A stretch of 64,000 nt of DNA from CANDOC01 sp965261725 (GCA_965261725.1 CBDHDU010000044.1:124001-188000), one strand, 5' to 3'. Counted from the stretch's first letter, positions 15,001-21,558 are shown. Numbers and translations are program-made. The notes: a model not told the origin generated them from the letters alone.

Positions 15001-17312
15001 TCCGGTGTCGCCGGAGAGCCGTCTTTATCCAGCTCAATAAAAGTATTGCCACCGTGTGCATCACCAGGCGCACCACCATCGCTGTGCGTTTCCAGAGAAT
15101 TATCTGAAGTCCATGCTCCCAGTCCGCTTTCAAAGTCGAGGGAGGTCACAACATTGCTATCGCCGGACAGAGTAAGCTCAGGCGCATCAACAACAGGGGT
15201 TACATTAATCTGAACAGACTGAATGTCCGATTCCAGTTCACCATCAGATACTCTGAAATCAAAGCTCGCATAATTATCACCACTTTCATTTGCCTGAGGC
15301 GTAAAGGTAAGCAGACCCGATTCAATATCTGTTCTTGAGATACTGTCATTGGCACTGATAGCACTGCCATTCAGTAAAAGAGAGCCCGTTGCCGGCAGTG
15401 CTTCAATCCTGATTGATTCCAGTCGGTCGCCATCGTCCACGTCGTTAAAGGCAAAATCAGCAAGACTTAAGACAAAGGCTGTATCTTCCTGAGTAGAAAC
15501 AGTGGTATCAGCCGTATCCGGTGCTTCATTAATATCATTGATGGTAATAGCAAAATCTTTGCTGAAAGACGCATTGCTGCTATCTGTCGTTGTTACCGTG
15601 ACAGTGACTGAAGCTTCGGTTTCATGATCAAGGAGGACATTGTCTTTCAGCTTGAGCTGGTCGCCGACAACTTCAAACCGGTTATCGCTGACTTCATAAG
15701 CGTGGCTGTCAGAACGATCAATATCCGTTGTACTGAGTGTGCCGACCACAGCACCGGAATCATTTTCATTAATCTGTGCGTTACTGAGCTGAATATCTTC
15801 CGGCGCATCATTAACACCCTGCACCGTGATACTGGCCATCTGTTCAACTTCACCACCCTGACCATCTTCTATTGTGTAGTCATAAGTAATGGTTTCTTCT
15901 TCACCGGTGCCAAGCCCATTGTATGCAGCCGTATCAACCTGCAGTTCATTGTCATTCCAGATAATACCGGAAGCATCGCCTGCAGAAACCACCAGCCGGG
16001 TAACAGTAAGGGTATCGCTCTGGTCGACATCGGCAGCATGTTCCAGCAGATCAACATTGAAATTCTGTTGATCTTCGGAGCTGGTAATCACAATATCGCG
16101 GGCAACTGTGGGCTCATCGTTGGTGCCGGTAATGGTAAAGTGGGCTTCCTGCTCGACTGTCGTACCATGTGAATCAATCACATCATAGCTGTAAACAATC
16201 TCTTCAGACTCACCTACCGCAAGGTAACGGTAGGCTGTAGTATCAATATCTATCTGATGACCATCCAAACCAAACTGCACACCGGCTTCATTACCGCTGA
16301 CCAGACGCAGACTTGAAACAGATAACACATCGCCGCTATCAACATCAGAGGCTCCCTGCAGCAAATCAGAAACAACAAGCCCGGTTTCCTGATCGGCAGT
16401 TGCCGTTATCGACGCATCAACCTCAGGCGCATCATTGACACCTTCAACAGTAAAACTGATATCGCCTGAGCCTTTTGCACCACCTGAGTCTGTCACTTCA
16501 TAGCTGAACGACACCGTGCGCGACTGACCTGCCCCGAGGTCGTGGAAATCATCACCCGGAATAAACTGGTAGCGACCGTCACTACCAAGCAGCAGCTCAC
16601 CCTGAGCCGTTGAAGTTAACAGCTGGAAAGTATGAACATCCTGCGGGTTACCATCCCTTACTTCAATTTGCCCGGAGAATACCTCCAGATTTTCATCCAG
16701 TGATACATCCTGCAGAAAAGTCTCCGGAACCATGTTAAGCGGCGCAGCTGACTCTTCCTGCTGTTCCTCTTCTTCGTCCCATAAGACAGTTGAAGATAAA
16801 GCTATGGTGGACGACGATTCTTCTACAGCTGTTTTTGATGCCTGCTCCGCCTCCTCAATATCAGCGTCACGCTCAATGATAGGGACATCATCCGGAGTCA
16901 GTGAAGTCTCTGTTGTTTCCTGCTGTTCTTCGTTCTCACCTGCTTCAGGTGCTTCGGCAACTGCCGAAGGATCAACCCCTTCAGCAAGCGCCTGCTGAAT
17001 CTGCTCTATTTCCCCTGTCTTGTCTTCAGCGCTTGCGTTGGTTTCTTCTGCGCTTTCTTCCGCTGTTTCAGTCTGAATATCTGCAGCAACCAGCATTGCC
17101 TGATCAAGCAAAGTCTGGTCACCTGCAACAATATTCAGGGGGCTGCCATTGTTCAGAGTAATCTGCACAGAGCCGGTGGCAGGAGAGATCACTTTGTCAT
17201 TAAGGAAAACAGGGTCACCTTCATGGGCAACACGCTGAGAACCGTCACTGCTGACGATCAGCGCGCTGCCCTGAACACTGCTAATGGTTCCAACACTTTG
17301 TTCCGTAGCCAC
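1..17312 (-). CDS. Giant LapA/RTX-type surface adhesin with retention module (3' end beyond window)
   Basis: One uninterrupted minus-strand frame of at least 5,770 codons, cut by the left edge. GTG start at 17312, behind a GAGGTG Shine-Dalgarno. Residues 1-125 resemble the LapA-family retention module, which holds such adhesins in the outer-membrane pore; an acidic linker follows to about 190. Then come many cadherin-like units carrying VNDAP/TNDAP boundaries, a regular VCBS array (residues about 1860-2690), and two units with the ADYQ-ALRSVTY pattern (about 1190-1660). Binding-type folds lie mainly in the far half: jelly-rolls beginning DFESG (about 710-860 and 3420-3570), a CBM6-like domain beginning IEAEHF (about 3885-4040), an F5/8 type C-like domain (about 4160-4305), three LamG-like domains (about 4595-4830, 4975-5205, 5400-5585), and a DUF1521-like stretch near the edge. 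Inferred role: attachment to a surface, host matrix or biofilm. It follows its exporter genes. The C-terminal secretion signal is not visible. Confidence 0.93.
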   Translation of the reverse strand, partial: MATEQSVGTISSVQGSALIVSSDGSQRVAHEGDPVFLNDKVISPATGSVQITLNNGSPLNIVAGDQTLLDQAMLVAADIQTETAEESAEETNASAEDKTGEIEQIQQALAEGVDPSAVAEAPEAGENEEQQETTETSLTPDDVPIIERDADIEEAEQASKTAVEESSSTIALSSTVLWDEEEEQQEESAAPLNMVPETFLQDVSLDENLEVFSGQIEVRDGNPQDVHTFQLLTSTAQGELLLGSDGRYQFIPGDDFHDLGAGQSRTVSFSYEVTDSGGAKGSGDISFTVEGVNDAPEVDASITATADQETGLVVSDLLQGASDVDSGDVLSVSSLRLVSGNEAGVQFGLDGHQIDIDTTAYRYLAVGESEEIVYSYDVIDSHGTTVEQEAHFTITGTNDEPTVARDIVITSSEDQQNFNVDLLEHAADVDQSDTLTVTRLVVSAGDASGIIWNDNELQVDTAAYNGLGTGEEETITYDYTIEDGQGGEVEQMASITVQGVNDAPEDIQLSNAQINENDSGAVVGTLSTTDIDRSDSHAYEVSDNRFEVVGDQLKLKDNVLLDHETEASVTVTVTTTDSSNASFSKDFAITINDINEAPDTADTTVSTQEDTAFVLSLADFAFNDVDDGDRLESIRIEALPATGSLLLNGSAISANDSISRTDIESGLLTFTPQANESGDNYASFDFRVSDGELESDIQSVQINVTPVVDAPELTLSGDSNVVTSLDFESGLGAWTSDNSLETHSDGGAPGDAHGGNTFIELDKDGSPATPDALRYDVDTSNGKDHEVSLWIKQRDNYDSTDDVEVLWNGSVVATFDPTTTWGEFKVVLPNTGEATTELVIREPASQNEGVGPLLDDIEVRSLGIHESDDPAYQYAVSSNEDTAIPIDVSTALTDTDGSEVLAIELAGVPAGAELSDGDFTVTADGSPIDITGWEYGSLQVTPPENSHDDFDLTFRATATESATGQSVTIERKLKVAVQAVNDEPLIQNIYQDGDTEPASSFVVAENSNNGTAVGRVSASDVDGDTLTYSLTDDAGGRFEIDSRTGQISVLDSAGLNYEDSNSHSITVQVSDGELTDTRTYTVNLTDVNDAPEVDSGITATAVEDTVVFTVDLLEHASDEDGDTLNVANFTMDSGDVSGVSFSGNQITVDPDVYDSLADGETETLIFSYDVVDPDGAAVSQTAQVTITGTNDIPVLTAGGVLAYTENQGDTAVDPAITLTDVDSSSIESATVSVSSNFAADQDLLGFTDQNGITGSWDAGTGTLTLTGTASVADYQAALRSVTFLNNSESPDTSPRTISFVVSDGLDNSAVRTSQINITAVNDAPVVASDITETVAENSAATTVDLLAGASDVDIGDVLGVVNLVRLSGNATGLTADGNDLQINPDAYDYLADGQMEIVSYQYDIADGNGGSVTQQSTITITGTNDQAVISGVDTGSVTEDSGVSNNLISTSGTLTITDLDNGEDQFTPETLTGTYGNLTLDASGLWSWTGNNTQNAIQSLGNGDTLQDTFAVTAVDGTSHNIIVTINGTNDAPEITAGSTLSFTENQSAQAIDTALTLSDVDHTTLSGATISISGAYDSSEDQLDFTSQNGISGSWNVSSGTLTLSGTASVADYQSALRSVTYINNSESPDITDRTVSFTVSDGTDSSQVATSTVTVTAANDRPEDISLSNLSVTENNPGAVVGVLSVTDPDAGDSHTFIVDDLDFEVTNDFRLKLKDGRSLDHEVGDREIEVSVFDGDGLSYVETFTIEVLDINEDPTVSSTVDESALEDSGLHVVDLLAGATDQDDGDTLSVANITLLSGNDVGISMSGNTLSVDTDVYDYLPDTQTETITYQYDIVDGNGGSVTQTATITLTGTNDTATISGQDIRSVVEDDAATLMTSGTLMVADADSGEDQFVAETVNGTYGDLTINASGIWSYSADSSQADIQALGQGDTLRETLTVSSAEGTAHTVTITIAGSNDGAVITGTDTAVVTEDAASTLAASGSLNITDTDTGEASFNAETVSGSYGDLIINTAGDWSYSADNSQSAIQALGDGDSLTEVITVSSLDGTTHDITITINGANDAAVISGVDARIVQEDSSSQLTTSGVLTAVDIDTGEATFTPETINGNYGTLTAGVNGSWSYTADNSQAAIQSLGDGDTLTDTLTVSTIDGTTHDITITITGTNDAAVISGTDSAVLTEDSAATLTASGSLDITDADTGEASFEAETVSGMLGTLTIDTSGNWSYSADNSQGAIQSLQGGETITDTITVTALDGTTHEITIDINGTNDAAVIGGVDTATLVEDINTDAQNNLAASGQLSVTDMDGNEAAFNSATLTGTYGDLTIVLNGSWSYTADNSQADIQALPEGDTVTETFSVQTMDGTIHQITLTLQGVNDGAVIGGVDTAAITEDAAATLVATGSLTIADADTGEASFVTETISGSYGDLSLNTNGSWSYSADTSQADIQQLGLGDQLTETITVSALDGTSHNIVITINGTNDAAEIAGIDTVVVTEDSAATLTASGALTISDTDSGEASFVAATVSGNYGALTIDPSGYWSYTADNSQAAIQVLGDGDSLTETIEVLSADGTAHNIVVTINGTNDVAVIGGVDSAVVTEDAGATLTASGALTVTDTDTGEASFNAETVSGTYGSLTIDADGNWNYSADNSQLAIQQLDDGDVATDIITVSSLDGTTHQITISINGTNDAPVISAGISDQTATEEQAFSYQFPEAAFADIEGDTLTYSAELNDGSPLPGWISFDPDTRTFSGTPDDPDLGSLMVKVTASDGDLSTSTQFRISVTPVNDAPVVSAAINESTNEDVALTLTEVEMLANASDVDGDVLTLQNIRVDSGNVTITDNNDGTWTFTPAEDWSGTSQILFDVFDGTGTVTGTLNLDVDAQADLPITIVNDGSADGYFVETEEDAAIPLNVSIALADTDGSETLSVVMDLVPAGATVSDGVNTVVSDGSQIDINGWDWANMVLTPPPDHEEDFSVYIIPTATEASNDSSAPHPYHIRIDIQPANDAAIIGGVDTGSVTEDDFSSYGPLGEQQLIADGNLTISDVDDEASFVAETLTGTHGDLTINAGGQWQYIADSRDSDIQALGVTESLTDVITVQAVDGTTHDISVTIQGANDQGSGAPVYLGTLAEDNSLIINESSILNAVSDPDSDPLTLTSIQLPGNGHNIVNNNDGTWMLTPAPDFNGMLEMLYVVSDGTPGFEVNNLVRVNVTPVADTAIISGDDAGTVTEDAAATLTATGKLDVVDPDAGEAGFTAETVTGTYGSLTIDGSGNWSYAADNSQNSIQALSDGEVVTDELTVQSLDGTSHTVAVTVTGTNDAPVVGAALTRTIAEDTSFVITEAELLANVTDVEGESLTASNVRLDSGQAVVTDNGDNTWTITPNVDWSGNAQLLFDVTDGHTTVTGQVDVTVDAVADTPTIDLQPSEQITSMDFESGSLESGWNSANTPEINEASLYGVTDSSGGNGLIMDLDDDEGAAASTLDVLSYTIDTSNGFDHEVTFKVRARPGASNTSEMEVVWNGEVLQTIDPTTSWESMTIRLPAIDADSGVVELRELSGQNDDYGPLLDDIVINKLNVISATEDVDFDFSLNAALADLDGSESLSVSLEGIPSGYLLTDGLNSATSSGAAIDVSDWDLDTLSLAPATNANTDFTITVTATATEASTGETATTLQNILVEMLAVNDAATVGNVDLGQTDEDASFVITGAMLLANASDVDGDSLSISSVSLDNSAHGSLTDNGDNTWTFTPTSDFNGNDISFSFTVSDGTVGDEVNASATIDVTAVDDDAVVANPVGNQTATEDTAFSFVVPANTFTHADGDTLDYRASMADGSDLPSWLSFDAATRTFTGTPDNDDVATLNLKVTAIDDDNEETDASFNLGVNNVNDSPAPVFEQSDGLVSIEAEHFSSNVARSGNSWSVVSDGRASGGYQVNTANNDDEGFNENYTGRSSELTYDIQFESAGTYYVWLRGDAPDGRSDSVYIGLNGEAITTGSRIDFNESGHDWAGDRMDSAGRVTIEVDAPGTHQLNLWMREDGTAIDKIVISDDVDYVPSGSGPAESGYVGISDQTTAEESAFSYTIDVNAFRDADGTTPVLSAELVNGDPLPAWLSFDPGTRTFSGTPDDPDLGAIQVKVTASDGALDSSVNLNITVTNVNDAPVASADIANDTGSIGTLSSNSDQGVTVTASGNAGSHYQAFKAFDGVESDPANNQNSWAVDGSSGWLEVELPSAQRIGMYSIKAINSGARQPKDWEVLASTDGVNYTVIDTHSGVNNWSPRETKEFMIGDDGAYTHFKINITDNNGDSYTGFDGFQLFEWSSSTAYVEEDQTLSFDVLVNDSDVDQGDSLTLDAVEIVDADGNSLSGKGVASIVDGKLQFDPNGDFGSLKSGDSETVRVRYTISDDAGTQSTAITEVTVFGTEHAPTVSAVDLGSTDEDVAIVITKAQLLANASDLDGDALSVTNLSLADGAHGTLTDNGDDTWTFTPTANFHGNDIGLNYTVTDGTEGHNVAGSATIDVTSVNDGPDLVSDTNSGEVTAEGAAVSGAGSVLVNDSDIDGDALTVTAVNGTAVSGTTAIDGLFGSLSIAEDGNWTYTPASLDLDSDLVAHWTFNEASGSTAADTAPADTDANDGALEHGATFASGGVEGNAVQFDGNQALVDLVDSTELNDYSGGKSQRTINFEFKLDSDNDLSGRQILYEEGGSTNGYNLYIDDGTLYVGAWSETNSWNGTWLSTDISGMDSSGWHQVALVMNSDSNTLQAYLDGELVDSGSASAPMATHGDESAFGSISQYNNEGNITRGSTKFHDGSVDDPADVYGFDGFIDEARIYDRALTSHEINALKYEFETGTLQDVFTYTAPDGTDDASTTLTIDVNRAPEALSGTVTLGEDSAAIVGQLTAIDRDVGEILTFTPETQPASGTLTINPDGSYTFNPGSDFQDLAQGESRDVSFDYRVTDSQGDFSTNTVTITVTGANDGPQLAGHSMINSVTAAYSFDDATDASGNGNDITLSGSASLGAGHDGSGTAFEMNGSSGYGDLAGLQTGGAMSVSTWVKFDSFSQAWSRVFDFGNGQANENILIGHTGTTNTLGFHIYQGSGGGSDASLEISDFFTVGEWVHVTATIASDGTMSVYKNGELAGQAAGVVPAEMVRSNNYIGKSHWGGDGHLDGAVDEFAVYDEALTAEQVRAVYQADTVDNQLVDAFHIEENSSNTTSIGSVSATDTDTSDTLTYSLTDDAGGRFTINNSTGEITVADGNQLNHEDSESHTITIQVTDGITPVSRTYTVYVTDVNDAPDAADTSVAIDEGSSHTLTVADLGYSDEDGSALHSMQIISLPAAGSLTLNGVAVNADQVISKADIDAGLLVFTPAADDSGDSYAAFDFRLSDGELYSSTQTFTFDVIPVADAASLTVGDVATDGLVGFWNLDETSGTTAADNTGSTGDATLNNMSDADWVAGVDNNALEFDGTDDYLSVSSELSPVLGGTSTLSFWINTTDSDSSAGIMGISKPGDNDIAWGQLDANGYISLNVGEQQGAISTTAVNDGSWHHVVITRDEASGETQVYVDGQLENEVVADTGLKTESFSDIGRVVEHLDEVTWSHSGNTITLDNGYSIFVRGNGSGIDLFDSSGSKVIVRDNNLYGPRIDFNDDNDFDKSIASRHYGGMQESFVLSDGTKITMDIGSGDYGRIETLTITKGLQGMEVTGVNTSNFTIHDASLNGVALDAALNDGNVIYQNGTFDTASWYINSPSYTVSTTGSYGYSPQNTQEIGSQYPVPNTEDHFF
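9240..11745 (-). repeat. Tandem VCBS-type repeat array, eight units of about 310 bp
   Basis: Inside the adhesin. Unit boundaries, seen as the codons for NGTNDA, recur near 9251, 9561, 9871, 10181, 10501, 10811, 11120, 11430 and 11738, a period of about 310 bp with one 320-bp step. Each unit carries GTYGSLTIDADGNWNYS-like and DGTTHQITI-like blocks, as in VCBS repeats. Units are diverged at the nucleotide level, so they are not recent copies. Confidence 0.85.
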
Positions 17313-17417
17313 CTGTCACCTCTTTCCGATTAAACGGAGGGATATCAATCGGATAATCGGCACGGAACAGGGCAACTGGAGCAGAAGCGCCAGTTATGAA
17401 TTCAGGCGGGAGATTTT

Positions 17418-19190
17418 CTAGCGTTCGGTCAGCGCATTAGCGCGGGCTCTGAGGATGGGTTTCATCAGATATTCCATGATGGTTTTCTTACCCGTCATGA
17501 TATCAATATTACTGCGCATACCCGGAATGATTTCCAGAGGCTTACTTTTACTACCCAGATGATTCTCTGTGGTACGCACCCGGACGAGGTAATAACTTTC
17601 ACCTTTTTCATCCTGAATGGTGTCAGCACTGATATGGTCAACTGTACCTTCCATTCCGCCATAAACAGCAAAGTCATAAGCGGTAAACTTTACAACGGCA
17701 CGCAGCCCGGTACGAAGGAAACCAATATCTTTTGGATTAACCCGCGCTTCAACCAGCAGGTTGTCTTCCAGTGGCACTACTTCCATCAAATCCATGCCCG
17801 GCTGGATAACACCGCCAATGGTGGTCACATTGATTTTCTTGATGACGCCATCCACCGGTGAACGCACCAGTGTCCGGCTCACCTGATCTTCCAGTGATGT
17901 CTGACTTTCACGAACCTGACGGATTTTAACTTCAGCTTCATTTAATTCAGTTAAAGCTTCTTCCTTGAATCTCAGAACAACTTCACGCTCTCGGGCCTTG
18001 GCTTCCTCATGAGCCTGCTCCAGTTTAGGCATGGAAAGTTCCGCCATGGTTAATTCACCCCAGAGGTCATTAACCCGCTGCTTTAACTGAATCAGTTCTA
18101 CCTGAGAAACAACCCCTCTGTCTGCAAGCGGCTGAGTCATTTCCAGTTCCTGCTTACCCAGTTCATAACTGGTACGCAGATAGTCAGACTGGGCTTTAAC
18201 AGAAACCAGCTCCTGTTTGCTCTGGGCTGTCTGGCGACGGGCAATATCCTGCTCAGCCTTTAGTCCAGCCTGTCTGCTTTCAAACAGCGCCTTTTCTCTG
18301 GTGACGTAATGTGGATAGTTATCGAGCTCTGCTGAAAACTCCGGTGTAGTATCACTCACTTCAGCTTTTAAACGACTGATACGTGCCAGTTCACCGAAAT
18401 ATTCAATCTGTCCTCCGCGCATATCAGAACTGAATTTGGTGTCGTCCAGCCGAACCAGTACTTGCCCCGCTGTAACTTTTTCCCCTTCAGTCACAAACAG
18501 TTCTTCCAGAATCCCGCCTTCAAGGTTCTGGATAATCTGTAACCGGGAAGATGGAATCACTGAACCTTCGGCGCGGGTAATCTCATCAACTTCAGCAAAG
18601 TATGCCCAGCTGACGGCAATCACCATAAACAGAGACATAAAGGCCAGCAGCAGTCGCCCACCTTTCGGTGTTTTAAGAAGCATTGCTGCACTGGTATCTG
18701 ACATGAATTCCAGCTCAGCTTCCTGAGGGGTATCTTCTTCCTCTTCGTCTTCTTCAGGCGCTTGCTCTTCTTCAGACTCTTGTTCTTCTTCAGACTCTTG
18801 TTCTTCAGAGTCTGGCTGCTCAGAATCTGATTCTGCTTCACCAGTTAGTTCTTCTGTTTCTTCTGAAACCAACTCTTCTGGCTTAGCAGCTTCCGGTGCT
18901 GTTTCCGCCTCTATTGATTCATCACTGGCCGGACGTGCATCACCAATTTCATAAACATTACTGTTGTCAGGTATTTCCTGCTCTTCCGATGCTTCCTCAG
19001 GTTCAGGTTCTGAATGCTCTGCCATTTCTGGTTCAGGCATTTCATCCAGTTCCAGATTGGCAGCATCAATCTCATTCTGTTCATCATCGAGCGTCATCCT
19101 GCCGGATTCCAGCTCTTCTCTGACATAATCCAGAGGATCGACTTCTTTGTTTTGCCCAAACAGGCTGAATGGCCAGAACTTGAATAACAT
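17418..19190 (-). CDS. HlyD/LapC-like type I secretion membrane-fusion protein with acidic N-terminal extension
   Basis: 590 residues, against about 450 for usual HlyD/LapC proteins. It should bridge the inner-membrane ABC exporter to a TolC-type channel. The extra length is N-terminal and cytoplasmic: residues about 45-162 are dominated by Glu, Ser and Pro, including repeated EEQESEE blocks. One membrane segment follows at about 179-198. Then comes the standard periplasmic adaptor: a lipoyl half near RAEGSVIPSS, a long coiled coil (about 270-430), the second half at VRSPVDGVIKKINVTTIG, and the C-terminal HlyD family segment near residue 550. Its start overlaps the exporter stop by one base (TAATG), so the two are translationally coupled. 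The adhesin follows 105 bp downstream. Family assignment is firm; the role of the acidic tail is unknown. Confidence 0.92.
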   Translation of the reverse strand: MLFKFWPFSLFGQNKEVDPLDYVREELESGRMTLDDEQNEIDAANLELDEMPEPEMAEHSEPEPEEASEEQEIPDNSNVYEIGDARPASDESIEAETAPEAAKPEELVSEETEELTGEAESDSEQPDSEEQESEEEQESEEEQAPEEDEEEEDTPQEAELEFMSDTSAAMLLKTPKGGRLLLAFMSLFMVIAVSWAYFAEVDEITRAEGSVIPSSRLQIIQNLEGGILEELFVTEGEKVTAGQVLVRLDDTKFSSDMRGGQIEYFGELARISRLKAEVSDTTPEFSAELDNYPHYVTREKALFESRQAGLKAEQDIARRQTAQSKQELVSVKAQSDYLRTSYELGKQELEMTQPLADRGVVSQVELIQLKQRVNDLWGELTMAELSMPKLEQAHEEAKAREREVVLRFKEEALTELNEAEVKIRQVRESQTSLEDQVSRTLVRSPVDGVIKKINVTTIGGVIQPGMDLMEVVPLEDNLLVEARVNPKDIGFLRTGLRAVVKFTAYDFAVYGGMEGTVDHISADTIQDEKGESYYLVRVRTTENHLGSKSKPLEIIPGMRSNIDIMTGKKTIMEYLMKPILRARANALTER

Positions 19191-21367
19191 TATTCGATCC
19201 TCAGCTTTCCTTGCTTCAGCGCTGCATGTACCTGCGCCTTCGGTCCATCCGCAACAACCCGGCCGTTATTCACCACAATCAAACGATCCACCAGATCCAG
19301 CATGGAAGCTTTGTGGGTTACCAAAATCATGGTTTTGCCGGAAAAATGCTCTTTCAACTGGTTCTTAACCCGAAGCTCTGTGGTGTTATCCATACTGCTG
19401 CTGGGCTCATCAAGAAGAAGAATCGGTGGATCAAGCAACAGGGCACGGGCAAGTGCAATACTCTGACGCTGACCACCGGACAGGTTTTCACCCCGTTCAG
19501 CAATCTGCATATCCAGTCCCTGTGGATGACGGTTGGCAAACTCCATAACGCCTGCTGTTTCTGCCGCACGCAGCACAGCTGCATCATCAACATAGCTGGC
19601 ACCCATGGAGATATTGTCTTTGGCACTGCCGTAAAACAGGGTGATGTCCTGCGCTACACAGCCAATATTCCGGCGCAGATCAGACGGGTTTATCTGCCTT
19701 AGATCGATACCATCAACCCGAACAGCCCCTTCATCCGGGTGATAAAGACCCAGTATCATTTTCTCGATCGTGGTCTTACCTGAACCGATACGACCGATAA
19801 TGGCAACCTTTTCACCAACCCCAATTTTGAACGACACATTATCCATGGCTTTTACTTCCTGCCCCGGATAAGAAAAATTCACAGCGTCGAATTCAATATG
19901 ACCACGGAAAGCCTGACGCTGAACAAAATCCGCACCATCAGGCATTTCTACCGGCATATCCATAATCTGGTTCAGACCATCCAGTGCAGAAACTGCTTGC
20001 TGATAGCGGGTCGATAAACCTGCAACCTGAGCCATCGGTGCCAGACAGCGACCGGATAACATAACCGTTGCAATCAATGCCCCCATACTCAACTCGCCTT
20101 CAGAAATCAGGCTGACACCAATCAGAATCAGAGCGATTGTATTAAGCTGTTGAATCCATGCTGAAAATGACGTTGCAGAGGATGTAAGCAGCTTGGTTCG
20201 AATACCCCAGGTTGCCAGATGGCCTACCATTTTTTCCCATTTATGCTGGATATCACTTTCCGCACGGGCAATTTTCAAAGACTGAATGCCTGTCAGTACC
20301 TCAATCAACGTGGCGTTTTTCTGTGAAGATGTACGCAAGGTTTTCTCAATTGAACGTCTTAAGGGCGCCTGAATGAAGAAGCCGTAACCCGCAATCAGCA
20401 CCATCCCCGCCATGGGGATAAAAGCCATAGGACCGCCAATAATTGAGATGACTGCAAGAACAATCACAACAAAGGGCAAGTCAACAATCGTGACAATGGT
20501 TGAAGAGGTAATAAATTCACGGATGCTTTCAAATTCCTGCAGGTTCTTGGAGAAAGAACCTACTGAAGCAGGGCGAGACCCCATAGTCAGCCCCAGCACC
20601 CTTTCCATAATCCGGGCGGAAAGCAATACATCAGATTTCTTCCCGGCAAGATCAATAAAATAACTTCGTACCATCTTCAATACGAAATCAAAGGTAAATA
20701 TCACAAAGGCACCGATTGAAAGTACCCACAAGGTTTCCATCGCATTATTAGGAACAACGCGATCATAAACGTTCATTACAAACAACGGACTGATAACAAC
20801 AAAGATATTAATCAGAAAAGAAGCAAGCAGAACATCACGATAAATACGCCATGATAATGAAAGCGTTCCCCAAAACCAGTGTCTTGATTTAAGTTTTAAT
20901 TTACTGGGAGACCGATCATCATACTGATGTTTCTGGCGAACATATAAACAATAACCGGTGTAAGCTTCTTCAAGCTTATCAATCTCAATATAACGTTCAC
21001 CTTCACCTGATTCAGGTTGAATAACCTTGGCAATGCCTTCTTCATGATCAACAGATAATAAAATACAGGCCTGACGCCCTTTTAACAGCAGAACAACAGG
21101 CGTCACCATAGCCGGTATTTTCTGCAGTTCACGTTGCAGCAGGCGCGATGAAAGGCCGCCACGATCAGCCGCACGAATAAACAGCTCAACCGTTAGCTTC
21201 CCATCCTGAAGCGGTAATCCGGCACGCAGGGTTTCACGGGTAAAGGGATTACCATAAATCCGGGTAAGAATTGTTAAAGAATCAAGCAAAGGGTCCAGCT
21301 GAAGCGAATCATCAGCTGGAATATCAGAATCCCACTCATTTGGGGCTGCTGGGGCTGGGGCACTCAT
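19190..21367 (-). CDS. Type I secretion ABC permease/ATPase (LapB-like)
   Basis: 725 residues, the usual length for LapB-type exporters. Residues about 20-140 form a C39 peptidase-like domain without a recognisable catalytic Cys, as in exporters of large RTX adhesins, where it only binds substrate. The transmembrane domain spans about 165-450. The nucleotide-binding domain is at 480-720, with Walker A GRIGSGKTT, signature LSGGQRQ and Walker B ILLLDEP. It should energise export of the adjacent adhesin through the LapC-like adaptor and a TolC-family pore. It is first in the three-gene minus-strand operon; no strong Shine-Dalgarno precedes the ATG at 21367. Confidence 0.94.
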   Translation of the reverse strand: MSAPAPAAPNEWDSDIPADDSLQLDPLLDSLTILTRIYGNPFTRETLRAGLPLQDGKLTVELFIRAADRGGLSSRLLQRELQKIPAMVTPVVLLLKGRQACILLSVDHEEGIAKVIQPESGEGERYIEIDKLEEAYTGYCLYVRQKHQYDDRSPSKLKLKSRHWFWGTLSLSWRIYRDVLLASFLINIFVVISPLFVMNVYDRVVPNNAMETLWVLSIGAFVIFTFDFVLKMVRSYFIDLAGKKSDVLLSARIMERVLGLTMGSRPASVGSFSKNLQEFESIREFITSSTIVTIVDLPFVVIVLAVISIIGGPMAFIPMAGMVLIAGYGFFIQAPLRRSIEKTLRTSSQKNATLIEVLTGIQSLKIARAESDIQHKWEKMVGHLATWGIRTKLLTSSATSFSAWIQQLNTIALILIGVSLISEGELSMGALIATVMLSGRCLAPMAQVAGLSTRYQQAVSALDGLNQIMDMPVEMPDGADFVQRQAFRGHIEFDAVNFSYPGQEVKAMDNVSFKIGVGEKVAIIGRIGSGKTTIEKMILGLYHPDEGAVRVDGIDLRQINPSDLRRNIGCVAQDITLFYGSAKDNISMGASYVDDAAVLRAAETAGVMEFANRHPQGLDMQIAERGENLSGGQRQSIALARALLLDPPILLLDEPSSSMDNTTELRVKNQLKEHFSGKTMILVTHKASMLDLVDRLIVVNNGRVVADGPKAQVHAALKQGKLRIE

Positions 21368-21519
21368 TTAATTGAAATTCCGTTTTCGAATTAAATTCCC
21401 ATTAGATATTAGAAAAATAATATCCTATTAAAACTACTCCTTAATAAACGATAGCTCATAGATTTAAATTAACTCAAACAGCTTTATTTAATTATGAAAA
21501 TTAGTTTTTAATCATGCTT
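21368..21519 (-). promoter_or_regulatory. AT-rich upstream region of the adhesin secretion operon
   Basis: About 150 bp between the phoU terminator and the exporter start, strikingly A+T-rich compared with the flanking genes. It is the only place for the operon promoter. No convincing -35/-10 pair could be singled out. The composition would suit silencing by an H-NS-like protein, one of which is encoded at 39699, but that link is inference. Confidence 0.4.
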
Positions 21520-21558
21520 TAAAAAGAAGAAGAGCAATGCAAAGGCATTACTCTTCTT
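21520..21558 (-). terminator. Rho-independent terminator of pst-phoU
   Basis: Arms at 21545-21558 and 21527-21540 (14 bp, one G-T wobble) with a 4-base loop, followed on the minus strand by CTTTTT. The phoU stop codon lies inside the first arm. Confidence 0.8.

Noticed and set aside
17075..17090. VAAD (residues 75-78 of the adhesin) as a LapG site
   Set aside because: It has the di-alanine but lies inside the folded part of the retention module, too early compared with known cleavage sites. Kept only as an alternative in the finding.
694..17161. Many 60-230-codon plus- and minus-strand open frames inside the adhesin region
   Set aside because: They overlap one continuous frame that encodes recognisable cadherin/VCBS repeats throughout. 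The repetitive, stop-poor sequence creates shadow frames. None shows a family motif or a consistent ribosome-binding site.
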